Below the pieces are notes generated by a model. The model was not told the origin of the DNA and did not search any database. It saw only the letters and a program-made list of their open reading frames with translations. A stretch of DNA of 64,000 nt from Micavibrio_A sp040381535 (GTDB lineage: Bacteria > Pseudomonadota > Alphaproteobacteria > Micavibrionales > Micavibrionaceae). This document shows positions 9,367 to 17,280 of the stretch, piece after piece. The position numbers and the translations under genes were made by a program. The stretch covers positions 1 through 64,000 of the forward strand of contig JBEIHF010000003.1 in NCBI GenBank assembly GCA_040381535.1, written 5' to 3'. Position 1 is the stretch's first letter. The number at the start of each line of letters is the position of its first letter.

Positions 9367-9771
9367 ATGGGCCGACGCAACAAGCGTGATATCTACAGAC
9401 GCGAAGCCATTAAATTGGTTGATTGTTTTTCCCGCGCAGCGTCTACACAATACCCGAAACATCTTCGCGAGGCGCTGCGCCTTACGGACAAGATGAACAA
9501 TCACGTTACCCGCGATTTGTTTAAAGAGCTTGCCACAGCCACAGGAAATACCTGCGGCGAACTTCGTACCATCTACCGTGCCAAATTCATCACGGACAGA
9601 GGCAGCCTTCGCGATGGCATGCGCGAAGTGGCCCAGAAACTGCGTGAAGAATTTAATTTGCCTAGCCACGATAACATACCTTCTTCACGGCAGCGACAAT
9701 GTGCTCAGGTTGAGGCAGCGCCAAGGCTTCGAGGTTCGCAGCGTATGGCAATGGCACATCAACAGCATTAA
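9367..9771 (+). CDS. Hypothetical basic protein encoded opposite to pdhB/pdhC
   Basis: The 134-residue protein begins MGRRNKRDIYRREAIKLVD and is rich in Arg, Lys and Glu with helical amphipathic stretches. I do not recognise a family; a nucleic-acid-binding role is only a guess from its charge. ATG 9367 follows GAAGGG at a good distance, and a well-formed promoter precedes it. The competing minus-strand reading of this stretch (9298-9669) looks unlike a protein and has no start signals. The last 110 bases overlap the end of pdhB antisense, and that part (from about residue 99) looks like accidental coding. Confidence 0.75.
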   Translation: MGRRNKRDIYRREAIKLVDCFSRAASTQYPKHLREALRLTDKMNNHVTRDLFKELATATGNTCGELRTIYRAKFITDRGSLRDGMREVAQKLREEFNLPSHDNIPSSRQRQCAQVEAAPRLRGSQRMAMAHQQH

Positions 9772-11107
9772 CACGGGCCACAGGCGCATCAAGATAATCG
9801 AACGCATGTTCCATCACGAGCGCTGAGATCTCCGCGTTGACACCTGCGAACGGCCAATCTTCTTCGACGCAAACAATTCGGTTGGTCTTTTTTACAGATT
9901 CCAAAATCGTCCATCGGTCAAGCGGGCGAATGGTACGAAGGTTGATAACTTCCGCATCGATGCCTTCGGCCGCGAGTTGTTCGGCCGCTTTCAATGATTT
10001 GCCCACCATGATGGAATACGCGACTATGGTTACGTCTTTGCCTTCGCGTTCGATCTTCGCGCGGCCGATCGGAATGACATAGTCTTCATTCATAGGCACT
10101 TCGAAAGATTGCCCGTACATGATTTCGTTTTCGAGCATAACGACAGGGTTGGGATCGCGAATGGCTGCCTTCATCATGCCTTTGCAATCAGCTGCACTCC
10201 ATGGAGCTATCACTTTCAATCCAGGCACGTGCGCATACCACGATGCATAGTTTTGGCTATGTTGCGCGCCCACGCGGGATGCCGCGCCGTTCGGGCCGCG
10301 AAACACGATGGGGCAACCAAGTTGGCCGCCCGCCATATATAATGTCTTCGCGGCGGAGTTGATGATGTGGTCGATGGCCTGCATCGCGAAGTTCATGGTC
10401 ATGAATTCGACGATGGGCTTCAATCCCTTGAATGCGGAACCCACGGCAATACCCGCAAAACCGTGTTCGGAGATTGGCGTGTCGATCACGCGTTTCGCGC
10501 CGAATTCATCCAAAAGACCCTGCGTCACTTTATATGCGCCGTTATATTCGGCCACTTCCTCGCCCATGACATAAATTTTGTCATCGGCGCGCATTTCTTC
10601 GGCCATCGCGTCGCGCAATGCTTCGCGCACCGTTTGCGTTTTTGTGTTCGCCATAAATTTGGCCTCATCAAAGACGGGCGGCTCGAATATTTCACCCTTG
10701 GCGTAACGGATGTCGCGGTTGCCCTCGACATGGTTACCTAAAGGCTGGTTGGTCACCTGCGTTTTTACTGGGCCGCCTTCTGGTGGCTTGGATTGCGGCT
10801 GGCATGGAATATCCAAATCGTTTTTCACGGGCACGGGTCCGGCCGCGCTGTTATCGTTTGTCTCACCGTCCGCGAGTAGTGTCGCAATAGGCGTATTGAC
10901 AGAAACATTTTGCGTTCCCGCCGCCACGAGGATCTTACCGAGGATACCTTCATCCACGGCTTCCACTTCCATCGTGGCTTTGTCGGTTTCGATCTCGGCG
11001 ATGACTTCGCCCGCTTTCACAGTATCGCCTTCTTTTTTGTGCCATTTGGCAAGGTTGCCCTCCGTCATCGTTGGCGAAAGCGCGGGCATGAGAATGTTAG
11101 TTGGCAT
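9662..11107 (-). CDS. pdhB: Pyruvate dehydrogenase E1 beta subunit with N-terminal lipoyl domain
   Basis: E1-beta forms, with PdhA, the thiamine-diphosphate enzyme that decarboxylates pyruvate. The 481-residue protein has an N-terminal lipoyl domain (Lys43 in ETDKATMEVEA), a linker, and the transketolase-like E1-beta part from about residue 155 (TVREALRDAMAEEM, MGEEVAEYNGAYKVTQGL). A lipoylated E1-beta is known from alphaproteobacteria such as Sinorhizobium and Zymomonas. The start overlaps the end of the 75-residue gene upstream by 11 bases, and the 3' end is overlapped antisense by the gene at 9367-9771. Confidence 0.97.
   Translation of the reverse strand: MPTNILMPALSPTMTEGNLAKWHKKEGDTVKAGEVIAEIETDKATMEVEAVDEGILGKILVAAGTQNVSVNTPIATLLADGETNDNSAAGPVPVKNDLDIPCQPQSKPPEGGPVKTQVTNQPLGNHVEGNRDIRYAKGEIFEPPVFDEAKFMANTKTQTVREALRDAMAEEMRADDKIYVMGEEVAEYNGAYKVTQGLLDEFGAKRVIDTPISEHGFAGIAVGSAFKGLKPIVEFMTMNFAMQAIDHIINSAAKTLYMAGGQLGCPIVFRGPNGAASRVGAQHSQNYASWYAHVPGLKVIAPWSAADCKGMMKAAIRDPNPVVMLENEIMYGQSFEVPMNEDYVIPIGRAKIEREGKDVTIVAYSIMVGKSLKAAEQLAAEGIDAEVINLRTIRPLDRWTILESVKKTNRIVCVEEDWPFAGVNAEISALVMEHAFDYLDAPVARVNAVDVPLPYAANLEALALPQPEHIVAAVKKVCYRG
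10960..11107 (-). repeat. Imperfect direct repeat: lipoyl-domain copy in pdhB
   Basis: This is the partner of the repeat at 9135-9282, in the same orientation about 1.8 kb away. Long stretches are identical, including the region encoding MPALSPTMTEGNLAKWHKKE. It encodes the lipoyl domain of E1-beta. Confidence 0.7.
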
Positions 11108-11324
11108 TTTTTATCTCTTTTAATTCGTCTTCATGTAAAAGTTTCAATGTAACAAGGACCTTTTCAATCCCTTTGGGGTCAACAGACGTCGCTGTCATTT
11201 TGGCGATTATTCTGGTCATGGCGGCTAAAGTAACGCCGATATCCTGACCCTCGCAAACCTGACCGATCTTCAACATCAATTCATAAGAAACCCTGTTGAA
11301 CTCCTCAAAATCCGGATCAGACAT
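11097..11324 (-). CDS. Small hypothetical protein between pdhA and pdhB
   Basis: The 75-residue acidic, helical protein (MSDPDFEEFNRVSYELMLKI...) is coupled on both sides: its ATG overlaps the pdhA stop as TAATG, and its end overlaps the pdhB start by 11 bases. No family is recognised. It has no signal peptide or membrane segment and a single cysteine. The double coupling strongly suggests real translation together with E1-alpha and E1-beta, so an accessory role in the complex is possible but unproven. Confidence 0.8.
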   Translation of the reverse strand: MSDPDFEEFNRVSYELMLKIGQVCEGQDIGVTLAAMTRIIAKMTATSVDPKGIEKVLVTLKLLHEDELKEIKNAN

Positions 11325-12355
11325 TACGCCGTCACTTCTTTGAGGATATCGGTGTAAAGCTCCGACGGGTCCAGTTCAAGCGATTGCGTCGCGAAATCTG
11401 CGGCTTCGTTGACGATGACCTTGATATCGCTTTCGATCACTTTTAAAATATCTTCGGAAACACCTTCGTCTTGAATCATGCGCACCCGTAAATTCGCAAT
11501 CGGGTCACGGTTGCCTTTGAAATCGTCGACTTCCTCTTTGGTACGATATTTCGCGGGGTCGGACATCGAATGTCCACGGAAACGATACGTCATCACTTCC
11601 ATAATGTAAGGGCCGTTGCCCGAACGCACATAATCGATGGCTTGGCGCGCCGCGGCCTGCACGGTAAAAACATCCATGCCGTCCACTTGCTCGCCGGGAA
11701 TCCCAAAACCCGCACCGCGGGAATAAAGTTTTCCTGCGGAAGAACGCGCAACTGATGTACCCATCCCGTATTGGTTGTTCTCGATGATATACAGCACGGG
11801 CAATTTCCACAGCGCCGCCATGTTGTAACATTCGGCGACCTGTCCTTGGTTTGCGGAACCGTCACCCATGTAGGCAACGGCAACACCGCCGTCTTCCGAA
11901 TATTTGTGATAGAAACCAAGTCCAGTGCCAAGCGATGTCGAAGCGCCGACAATGCCGTGACCACCGAAGAAGTTTTTCTCTTGGCTGAACATGTGCATCG
12001 ATCCGCCCTTACCGCGCGAATATCCTGTGCGGCGCCCCGTAAGCTCGGCCATGATGCCTTTGGCTTCCATACCGCAGGCGAGCATGTGCGCGTGATCGCG
12101 GTAAGTGGTGATAACAGTGTCGCCCCCGATCTGGACGGAATTGATGCCCGTTACAACGGCTTCTTGACCGATATATAGGTGGCAAAAACCACCGATCAGG
12201 CCCATGCCGTACAACTGTCCCGCTTTCTCTTCGAAGCGGCGGATCAGAAGCATCTCGCGGTAGAGTTTTTTCATCTCCTCGACCGTAGGCTCGGGCGATG
12301 TATTGGATACGGTTTTAAGATTGGGCTTTTTAGGTTTGTTTTTGTCAGTTGTCAC
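11324..12355 (-). CDS. pdhA: Pyruvate dehydrogenase E1 alpha subunit
   Basis: PdhA is the thiamine-diphosphate-binding subunit of the E1 heterotetramer. The cofactor motif GDGSANQGQVAECYNMAALW begins at residue 164 and ends with the downstream ENNQYGMGTS. The conserved loop YRFRGHSMSDP is present. A length of 343 residues is typical. The start codon is GTG 12355 with AAGG 10 bases upstream. This is the first gene of the pyruvate dehydrogenase cluster; the 160 bases upstream should hold its promoter. Confidence 0.98.
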   Translation of the reverse strand: MTTDKNKPKKPNLKTVSNTSPEPTVEEMKKLYREMLLIRRFEEKAGQLYGMGLIGGFCHLYIGQEAVVTGINSVQIGGDTVITTYRDHAHMLACGMEAKGIMAELTGRRTGYSRGKGGSMHMFSQEKNFFGGHGIVGASTSLGTGLGFYHKYSEDGGVAVAYMGDGSANQGQVAECYNMAALWKLPVLYIIENNQYGMGTSVARSSAGKLYSRGAGFGIPGEQVDGMDVFTVQAAARQAIDYVRSGNGPYIMEVMTYRFRGHSMSDPAKYRTKEEVDDFKGNRDPIANLRVRMIQDEGVSEDILKVIESDIKVIVNEAADFATQSLELDPSELYTDILKEVTA

Positions 12356-12515
12356 TATAATATTACCTTGTCTCTATTGGCTACATTTTACGTTTGAAAG
12401 GCAGAATTGAGATACAACATTTCCCCAAGTCAGGCTAGAGGAAATGCACTTTTTGTGCGATGCAACATACTGATGTAGAATGGATTTTTATAAAAGGAGA
12501 AAGAAAAGAACCGAA
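12356..12515 (-). promoter_or_regulatory. Gene-free region upstream of pdhA
   Basis: This 160-base AT-rich stretch separates ftsB from pdhA and must carry the start of the pdh cluster transcript. A small inverted repeat, GCAC-TTTTT-GTGC at 12446-12458, lies about 90-100 bases upstream of pdhA and could be an operator or a short hairpin. I cannot choose a single convincing -35/-10 pair: TTGTAT and TAAAAT are present but spaced about 21 bases apart. Confidence 0.35.
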
Positions 12516-12833
12516 CTAGTTGGTGCTTTTGATCAAAACTTTCTCATCCTTATAGTGGAAGCCGAGCACCGAACGGGCCTGCTCTTCGAGCAAATCACGA
12601 TTCACCGAACCCGGGCGCATCATCACGACCTTCTCTTCCATGCCAGTGCGTTGCTCGGAAGCAATATCCAGCTGCTTTTCGGTGGTGGAGATTTGTGAAT
12701 TAAGCGAAATAAGACGCAGATAACTGCGCTCTCCGGCGATCAAATGATAGCAGAAATAAAACGACAGACAGACCCCGATCACGACTATCAGGTTCTGGCG
12801 GAAAATGTATTTTTGCTCGATGAGTCTCTTCAC
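12516..12833 (-). CDS. ftsB: Septum formation initiator FtsB/DivIC family protein
   Basis: FtsB is a small bitopic division protein that bridges FtsL and FtsQ at the septum. The protein has one membrane segment (NLIVVIGVCLSFYFCYHL) followed by a periplasmic coiled coil and the family end GSVNRDLLEEQARSVLGF. The start is uncertain: GTG 12833 gives about 105 residues and the usual 14-residue cytoplasmic tail, while TTG 12869 adds 12 residues. Neither has a strong ribosome-binding site. Location beside eno is the common alphaproteobacterial arrangement. Confidence 0.88.
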   Translation of the reverse strand: MKRLIEQKYIFRQNLIVVIGVCLSFYFCYHLIAGERSYLRLISLNSQISTTEKQLDIASEQRTGMEEKVVMMRPGSVNRDLLEEQARSVLGFHYKDEKVLIKSTN

Positions 12834-13005
12834 GTCTTCTAATGAATCACACCGGAGTCTCGGGGTCAAACAAAACCGCGAAATGAATCAAAGAGTTATG
12901 TGGGTAGATTCGCAGAACATAAGGACTAAGTGACTCATATGATTCACTAAAATTAAGCAGTAAAAATACTTATCTATTATGTAAATATAGTATATCTTAT
13001 TGCCC

Positions 13006-13569
13006 ATGACAATTATAGATGCCCCAACAGTCAAAGATGCATTCGCGGCAAGTATTCCAAAAGAATGCCTGAGCATACCTGCGCATGATTTTGTGGATCG
13101 CATGACACCTTCAAATGCAGGATGGCGCTTGCACTCAAATATGAAAGAATCTATTGCAAAACTTCATCCTGAATTTGAAGCACGTAATCTAAAATTAAAC
13201 AGCCGTCCAAACTATTCATCGCACAGCGATGCCGCTTGGAGGCAAGCTCTCATTAATGAAACCATACGCGATATGGGTAAACACACTTATGTGGATCTAA
13301 CAGATGCAGGTTTCACACCTACAAAAGTACGCAATCCGGAATACGACTGCGACACTCTAACGGGCATCAAAAACGAAAAGGCAAAAAAAGCCCCTACACC
13401 TGAGGGGCTTTTGATTTCTAGGCTGCTTTTTTCTTCGCGGTTTTTTGTGGCTGCTTGCGCAGAACGCTCGCGCCCGCATATATCGCGGCTGGGCCCAACT
13501 CCTCTTCGATACGCAGAAGCTGATTATATTTCGCAATCCTGTCGGAACGCGACAGCGAACCCGTTTTGA
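13006..13569 (+). CDS. Hypothetical orphan protein running into the eno terminator and gene end
   Basis: From ATG 13006 the frame stays open for 187 codons. The first 125 or so residues (MTIIDAPTVKDAFAASIPKE...) look like a genuine soluble protein of unknown family. The rest runs through the eno terminator hairpin (13386-13412) and 152 bases antisense to eno, where the sequence looks accidental; the original stop may have been lost. There is no Shine-Dalgarno sequence. A TATATC at 12991-12996 would start transcription close to the ATG, so a leaderless mRNA is possible. The upstream region is much more AT-rich than the neighbouring genes, which may indicate acquisition. Confidence 0.5.
   Translation: MTIIDAPTVKDAFAASIPKECLSIPAHDFVDRMTPSNAGWRLHSNMKESIAKLHPEFEARNLKLNSRPNYSSHSDAAWRQALINETIRDMGKHTYVDLTDAGFTPTKVRNPEYDCDTLTGIKNEKAKKAPTPEGLLISRLLFSSRFFVAACAERSRPHISRLGPTPLRYAEADYISQSCRNATANPF
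13386..13412 (-). terminator. Intrinsic terminator of eno
   Basis: The arms AAAAGCCCCT (13386-13395) and AGGGGCTTTT (13403-13412) form a 10-bp hairpin with a 7-base loop, just after the eno stop codon. On the minus strand it is followed by a run of T, the mark of a Rho-independent terminator. The same hairpin lies inside the reading frame at 13006-13569. Confidence 0.9.
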
Positions 13570-14728
13570 TCTGCCCTGCATTCGTTGCCACGGCCAGATC
13601 TGCAATCGTAGAATCTTCGGTTTCCCCGGAACGATGAGAAAGAATGATGCCGAATCCTGCGCGTTTCGCCATCTCGATGGCTTCGAATGTCTCCGTCAGC
13701 GTTCCAATCTGGTTTACTTTTACCAAAATTGCATTCGCCGCTTTGCGCTCAATACCTTGGGCCAAACGCTCTGAGTTGGTCACAAACAAATCATCGCCGA
13801 CCAATTGCACGCGGTCGCCAAGTTTCGCGGTAAGGGCAATCCACCCTTCCCAATCATCTTCGGCCAAACCGTCTTCGATGGAAACGATCGGGTATTTGTC
13901 GCACAGCTGCACGAAGTAATCGATCAATTGCGCGCTCGTCAAAACGCGGCCTTCGCCTTCGAGGTGGTATTTGCCGTCCTTAAAGAATTCCGTCGCGGCG
14001 CAATCCAATGCAATCACGACATCCTCGCCGGGCTTGTATCCCGCTGCGGTGATGGATTTCATGATGAAATCGAGTGCTTCCGTAGCAGAGGAAACCGCAG
14101 GCGCAAAACCGCCCTCGTCGCCGACATTTGTGTTCATCTTCGCGTCATGCAGTTGTTTTTTCAGCGCATGGAAAATCTCTGCGCCGCAACGAAGCGCTTC
14201 GGAGAAAGACTCCGCGCCCACGGGCATGATCATGAATTCCTGAAAATCGACGGGATTGTCGGCGTGCTTACCGCCGTTGATGATGTTCATCATCGGGCAA
14301 GGCAGCAAATGCGCGTAAGGGCCGCCGAGATATTTGTAGAGCGGCATATCGAGCTCGTCCGCCACAGCGCGTGCCACGGCCATCGAAACGCCCAGAATGG
14401 CATTCGCGCCGAATTTCGCTTTGTTGTGCGTACCGTCCAGTTCGATCATGGTTTGATCGACCATGACTTGTTCTTCAGGGTCCACGCCGACCAATGCTTC
14501 GGCCAGTTGCGTGTTGACGAAATCAACGGCTTTTAAAACGCCCTTGCCCAGATATCTTTTCTTGTCGCCGTCACGGAGTTCGACCGCTTCGTGCGCACCT
14601 GTCGATGCGCCCGAAGGCACGGCGGCGCGGCCTTGCGCTCCGCTCTCGAGGAGGACGTCCACCTCCACGGTGGGGTTTCCTCTGGAGTCCAGAATTTCGC
14701 GGGCAGTGATGTCGATTATAGCGCTCAT
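13418..14728 (-). CDS. eno: Enolase
   Basis: Enolase converts 2-phosphoglycerate to phosphoenolpyruvate. The 436-residue protein begins with the conserved ITAREILDSRGNPTVEVDV, contains SGASTGAHEAVELRD, the metal-binding region and the catalytic-lysine region, and the signature ILVKVNQIGTLTE plus LSHRSGETEDS near the end. A short basic tail (KQPQKTAKKKAA) extends beyond the usual C-terminus. It ends at a strong terminator and is divergent from the DUF4112 gene. Confidence 0.98.
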   Translation of the reverse strand: MSAIIDITAREILDSRGNPTVEVDVLLESGAQGRAAVPSGASTGAHEAVELRDGDKKRYLGKGVLKAVDFVNTQLAEALVGVDPEEQVMVDQTMIELDGTHNKAKFGANAILGVSMAVARAVADELDMPLYKYLGGPYAHLLPCPMMNIINGGKHADNPVDFQEFMIMPVGAESFSEALRCGAEIFHALKKQLHDAKMNTNVGDEGGFAPAVSSATEALDFIMKSITAAGYKPGEDVVIALDCAATEFFKDGKYHLEGEGRVLTSAQLIDYFVQLCDKYPIVSIEDGLAEDDWEGWIALTAKLGDRVQLVGDDLFVTNSERLAQGIERKAANAILVKVNQIGTLTETFEAIEMAKRAGFGIILSHRSGETEDSTIADLAVATNAGQIKTGSLSRSDRIAKYNQLLRIEEELGPAAIYAGASVLRKQPQKTAKKKAA

Positions 14729-14841
14729 GATGAAAATACCTTTCTATTACGTGCTGTAATGTAAGGTTTTTAAGGGTTTTCGTCCAGTCCCCAATACAGG
14801 CCGGGGTTGAACCAAACCTCCTCCCCGTGCGTATATAGCTT

Positions 14842-15216
14842 ATGAACGAAGACGATTTCCGCAAATTGGACCAACTCGCCGACCTGATGGACAACACCTT
14901 CATCATCCCCGGCACGAAAATCCGTATAGGGCTGGACGCCATCTTGGGCCTGCTCCCCGGCATCGGAGACACCGCAGCGCTGGCCGTTGCCGGATACATC
15001 ATCCACAAAGCGCATAAGAGCGGCGTACACCCTGTGCTGCTCATGCACATGGCCGGAAATGTTTTTATGGACTGGCTTGTGGGCCTCGTGCCGTTCGTCG
15101 GCGATATCTTCGATGTGAGTTTCAAAGCCAACCGCCGCAACGTCGATATATTGAAAGATCATATCCGCACGGGCGATATCAAGGCCGTTAAGAAAGACGG
15201 CGTGTATACGGTCTAA
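14842..15216 (+). CDS. DUF4112 family membrane-associated protein
   Basis: The 124-residue protein matches the DUF4112 pattern: an N-terminal LADLMDNTFIIPGTKIRIGL, then LGLLPGIGDTAALAVAGYII and LVGLVPFVGDIFDVSFKANR. Two hydrophobic segments suggest membrane association. Function is unknown for the family. There is no Shine-Dalgarno sequence; TATATA at 14832-14837 ends 4 bases before the ATG, which suggests a nearly leaderless transcript. Its stop overlaps that of the convergent gene at 15213-15680. Confidence 0.88.
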   Translation: MNEDDFRKLDQLADLMDNTFIIPGTKIRIGLDAILGLLPGIGDTAALAVAGYIIHKAHKSGVHPVLLMHMAGNVFMDWLVGLVPFVGDIFDVSFKANRRNVDILKDHIRTGDIKAVKKDGVYTV

Positions 15217-15680
15217 AGACCGGGATAAACCAGGCCCGCTTTTTTATCGATACCCTTAAGCTTATCCCAATCGAGCGCCTCGGGAATTTTCGGGCCGTAC
15301 CAACGCGCGAAACAAGAATGTTCCGCGAACTGCAAACCCGTAATGGGATGAATCATCACACTCGCATTGCCGCGGTTCTGGTCCACCACATCCTCCACTT
15401 GCTTCAAAAGCGTGCCAGGAAAATAGGCGGAAAAATAAGGATATTTGATGTGCGGGCCTCGCGGATCCCAAATCTCGGACACTTTCAAATCGTCGCTCGG
15501 CATTTCCAGCAAACGCAATCTTAACTCCGCCGCTTCCGCACGGTGTTGCCCGAACACAGGCACATGCATGTGATAATCGAAAGCCGTACGGTCCGCATTC
15601 AATACGTTGAAAACGGGATACAGGCCAGTAAAAACCTGTTTCGGTTTTAAATCTACGGGAACTTTAACTTCAATAGCCAT
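15213..15680 (-). CDS. DOPA 4,5-dioxygenase family protein
   Basis: The 155-residue protein resembles the DOPA 4,5-dioxygenase family, small iron-dependent extradiol ring-cleaving enzymes. The spaced histidine motifs are visible: FDYHMHVPVF near residue 34, RGPHIKYPYFSAYF near 74, NRGNASVMIHPITG near 102, and EHSCFARWYGP near 120. The substrate in bacteria is generally unknown. It lies directly downstream of kdsA (25 bases) in the same direction. Confidence 0.75.
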   Translation of the reverse strand: MAIEVKVPVDLKPKQVFTGLYPVFNVLNADRTAFDYHMHVPVFGQHRAEAAELRLRLLEMPSDDLKVSEIWDPRGPHIKYPYFSAYFPGTLLKQVEDVVDQNRGNASVMIHPITGLQFAEHSCFARWYGPKIPEALDWDKLKGIDKKAGLVYPGL

Positions 15681-15705
15681 ACTCAGAAATACTCTCTTTT
15701 GGTTT

Positions 15706-16554
15706 TTATTTCACCTGAACCAGCTTCATCGATTTCACCAAATCATCAATCGCCTTTGCCTGTACGATGAATTCTTCCAGCTTGTTGAACGGCAACGCGG
15801 ATGGCCCGTCACATTTCGCCTTGTCGGGGTCTTCGTAAGCTTCGATAAATATACCACCGATGCCGATGGCCAGAACCGCGCGGGTCAGATCGGGAACAAG
15901 CGCACGGCGTCCGCCCGAAGCCTCGGAACCCGGCAGACGCATCTGCGATGCGTGCACCGTGTCGCAGATAATCGGCACGCCTTTGGAAACTTCCTTCATC
16001 ACACCGAACGCCATCGGATCGACGACGAGATTGTCGTATCCGAAGCAATGGCCACGTTCGCACAGGATGATCTTTTTGTTCCCGCATTCCTCGAATTTAT
16101 CGATGATGTTGTTCACCTGATACGGTGACATGAACTGCGGTTTTTTGACATTGATGATCGCACCGGTTTTCGCCATCGCCTCCACCAGATCCGTCTGGCG
16201 CGCAAGAAACGCGGGCAATTGAATGACATCAACAACATCGGCCACAGGCTGGCATTGATAAATTTCATGCACGTCGGTGATGATCGGAACATTGTCGAAT
16301 TTTTCTTTGACCTTGCGGAAAATTTCCATCCCCGCTTCCAGCCCCGCCCCGCGATAGCTCTTCACGGAAGAACGGTTAGCCTTGTCGAAACTCGCTTTGA
16401 AAACGAAAGGAACACCAAGCTTGTAGGTGATCGTTTTGTAAACCTCGACCGCGCGCAGCGTGATGTCGAGGTTTTCGAGCACATTCAATCCGCCGAACAA
16501 AACAAAAGGCTTGTCGTTGGCGATTTCAAAATTCTGGATTTTAACGGTTTTCAT
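15706..16554 (-). CDS. kdsA: 3-deoxy-8-phosphooctulonate synthase
   Basis: KdsA condenses phosphoenolpyruvate with arabinose 5-phosphate to Kdo-8-phosphate, a precursor of the lipopolysaccharide inner core. Signature segments are FKASFDKANRSSVKSYRGAG, TDVHEIYQC, CERGHCFGYDNLVVDP and CDTVHASQMRLPG. A length of 282 residues is normal. It lies in the eno-kdsA-pyrG neighbourhood typical of alphaproteobacteria. The lipid A genes it works with are at 33900-38211. Confidence 0.97.
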   Translation of the reverse strand: MKTVKIQNFEIANDKPFVLFGGLNVLENLDITLRAVEVYKTITYKLGVPFVFKASFDKANRSSVKSYRGAGLEAGMEIFRKVKEKFDNVPIITDVHEIYQCQPVADVVDVIQLPAFLARQTDLVEAMAKTGAIINVKKPQFMSPYQVNNIIDKFEECGNKKIILCERGHCFGYDNLVVDPMAFGVMKEVSKGVPIICDTVHASQMRLPGSEASGGRRALVPDLTRAVLAIGIGGIFIEAYEDPDKAKCDGPSALPFNKLEEFIVQAKAIDDLVKSMKLVQVK

Positions 16555-16688
16555 GCCCTCTTTTTACCCGCCTGTGCCTTGTATTGCCAAGGTTTTTTAT
16601 TGTTAACAGATACTTGGCTGTTTTTATTGGACATAATTGGCAATTCTGCTTACCCTTCCCCCTGTGTTTAATAGAGGGAAGTATAATC

Positions 16689-17009
16689 ATGGCCATCAAA
16701 GGAACCGTAAAATTAACTGGCGAAATACTAGCAGGTGATCTTCAATCACTGTTTACCATCGTCAGTGAAATGGCGTATAGCGAAAATAAATCGAAGATAT
16801 TCGCGAATCTCAAAACAGACCCCCACAAAAATATCCTGACCTTTGATACTACCTCCGATGAAAAAAGCGCGCGCGAACTATTCTCTCAGGCGTTTTTGAA
16901 AATGGGCCAGACGCAATTGTGCAAGGGGATAGACGAGCACACTGCTGTAAGACGCGCCTTGGGATATAGCATCACCACTGGTGAAGCCCCCAAAGCCGCC
17001 CACTCTTAA
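16689..17009 (+). CDS. Hypothetical protein, 106 residues
   Basis: ATG 16689 follows a good ribosome-binding site (AGAGGGAAG). The protein (MAIKGTVKLTGEILAGDLQS...) is soluble, mixed charged and unrecognised. An intrinsic terminator follows at 17034-17063, supporting it as an independent transcription unit. It diverges from kdsA. Confidence 0.75.
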   Translation: MAIKGTVKLTGEILAGDLQSLFTIVSEMAYSENKSKIFANLKTDPHKNILTFDTTSDEKSARELFSQAFLKMGQTQLCKGIDEHTAVRRALGYSITTGEAPKAAHS

Positions 17010-17033
17010 TCCTTGGAATCATAAGAATTATGG

Positions 17034-17063
17034 CGCCGCCCGATTAATTTCTGGCGGCGTTTT
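17034..17063 (+). terminator. Intrinsic terminator after the 106-residue hypothetical gene
   Basis: CGCCGCC at 17034-17040 pairs with GGCGGCG at 17053-17059, with a 12-base AT-rich loop, followed by TTTT. It lies 24 bases after the stop at 17009. Confidence 0.75.
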
Positions 17064-17109
17064 GCGTTGGGGCGTATATTGGAAAGAAAAAACTTATAGG
17101 GAGAATAAA

Positions 17110-17280
17110 ATGACCGATCCAAAAGAATCGAAATTCGATAAATCCGAACCGCTCAGCACGACAGGGCCGAAACTTATGCTCGGCGGAATTTTCGCCGCGC
17201 TTGTGGGAATGGCTGTGGCTGTATGGAGCGCGAAGAAAAATGCGGGCAAAGGATCAAAGCCCACCGATCCAGCTCCGTAA
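17110..17280 (+). CDS. Small single-span membrane protein, 56 residues
   Basis: ATG 17110 follows AGGGAGA at a proper distance. The protein has a charged N-terminal half, one membrane segment near residues 23-42 (MLGGIFAALVGMAVAVW) and a Lys/Gly-rich tail. No family is recognised. Its stop abuts the stop of the convergent PfkB kinase gene. Confidence 0.7.
   Translation: MTDPKESKFDKSEPLSTTGPKLMLGGIFAALVGMAVAVWSAKKNAGKGSKPTDPAP

Noticed and set aside
9298..9669. Minus-strand open frame of 123 codons between pdhB and pdhC
   Set aside because: It lies opposite the better supported plus-strand gene, lacks a ribosome-binding site, and its composition looks unlike a protein.
12888..13103. Minus-strand open frame upstream of ftsB
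   Set aside because: It is short and low complexity, has no ribosome-binding site and overlaps the promoter of the orphan gene at 13006.
13805..14536. Long plus-strand open frame antisense to enolase
   Set aside because: It is a shadow of the eno codon usage; the product is rich in His and Arg with no family resemblance and no start signals.
16576..16600. Plus-oriented hairpin CCTTG-loop-CAAGG followed by T run upstream of 16689
   Set aside because: It looks like a terminator but no plus-strand gene lies upstream of it, and the stem is only 5 bp, so it is probably chance or part of a promoter region.
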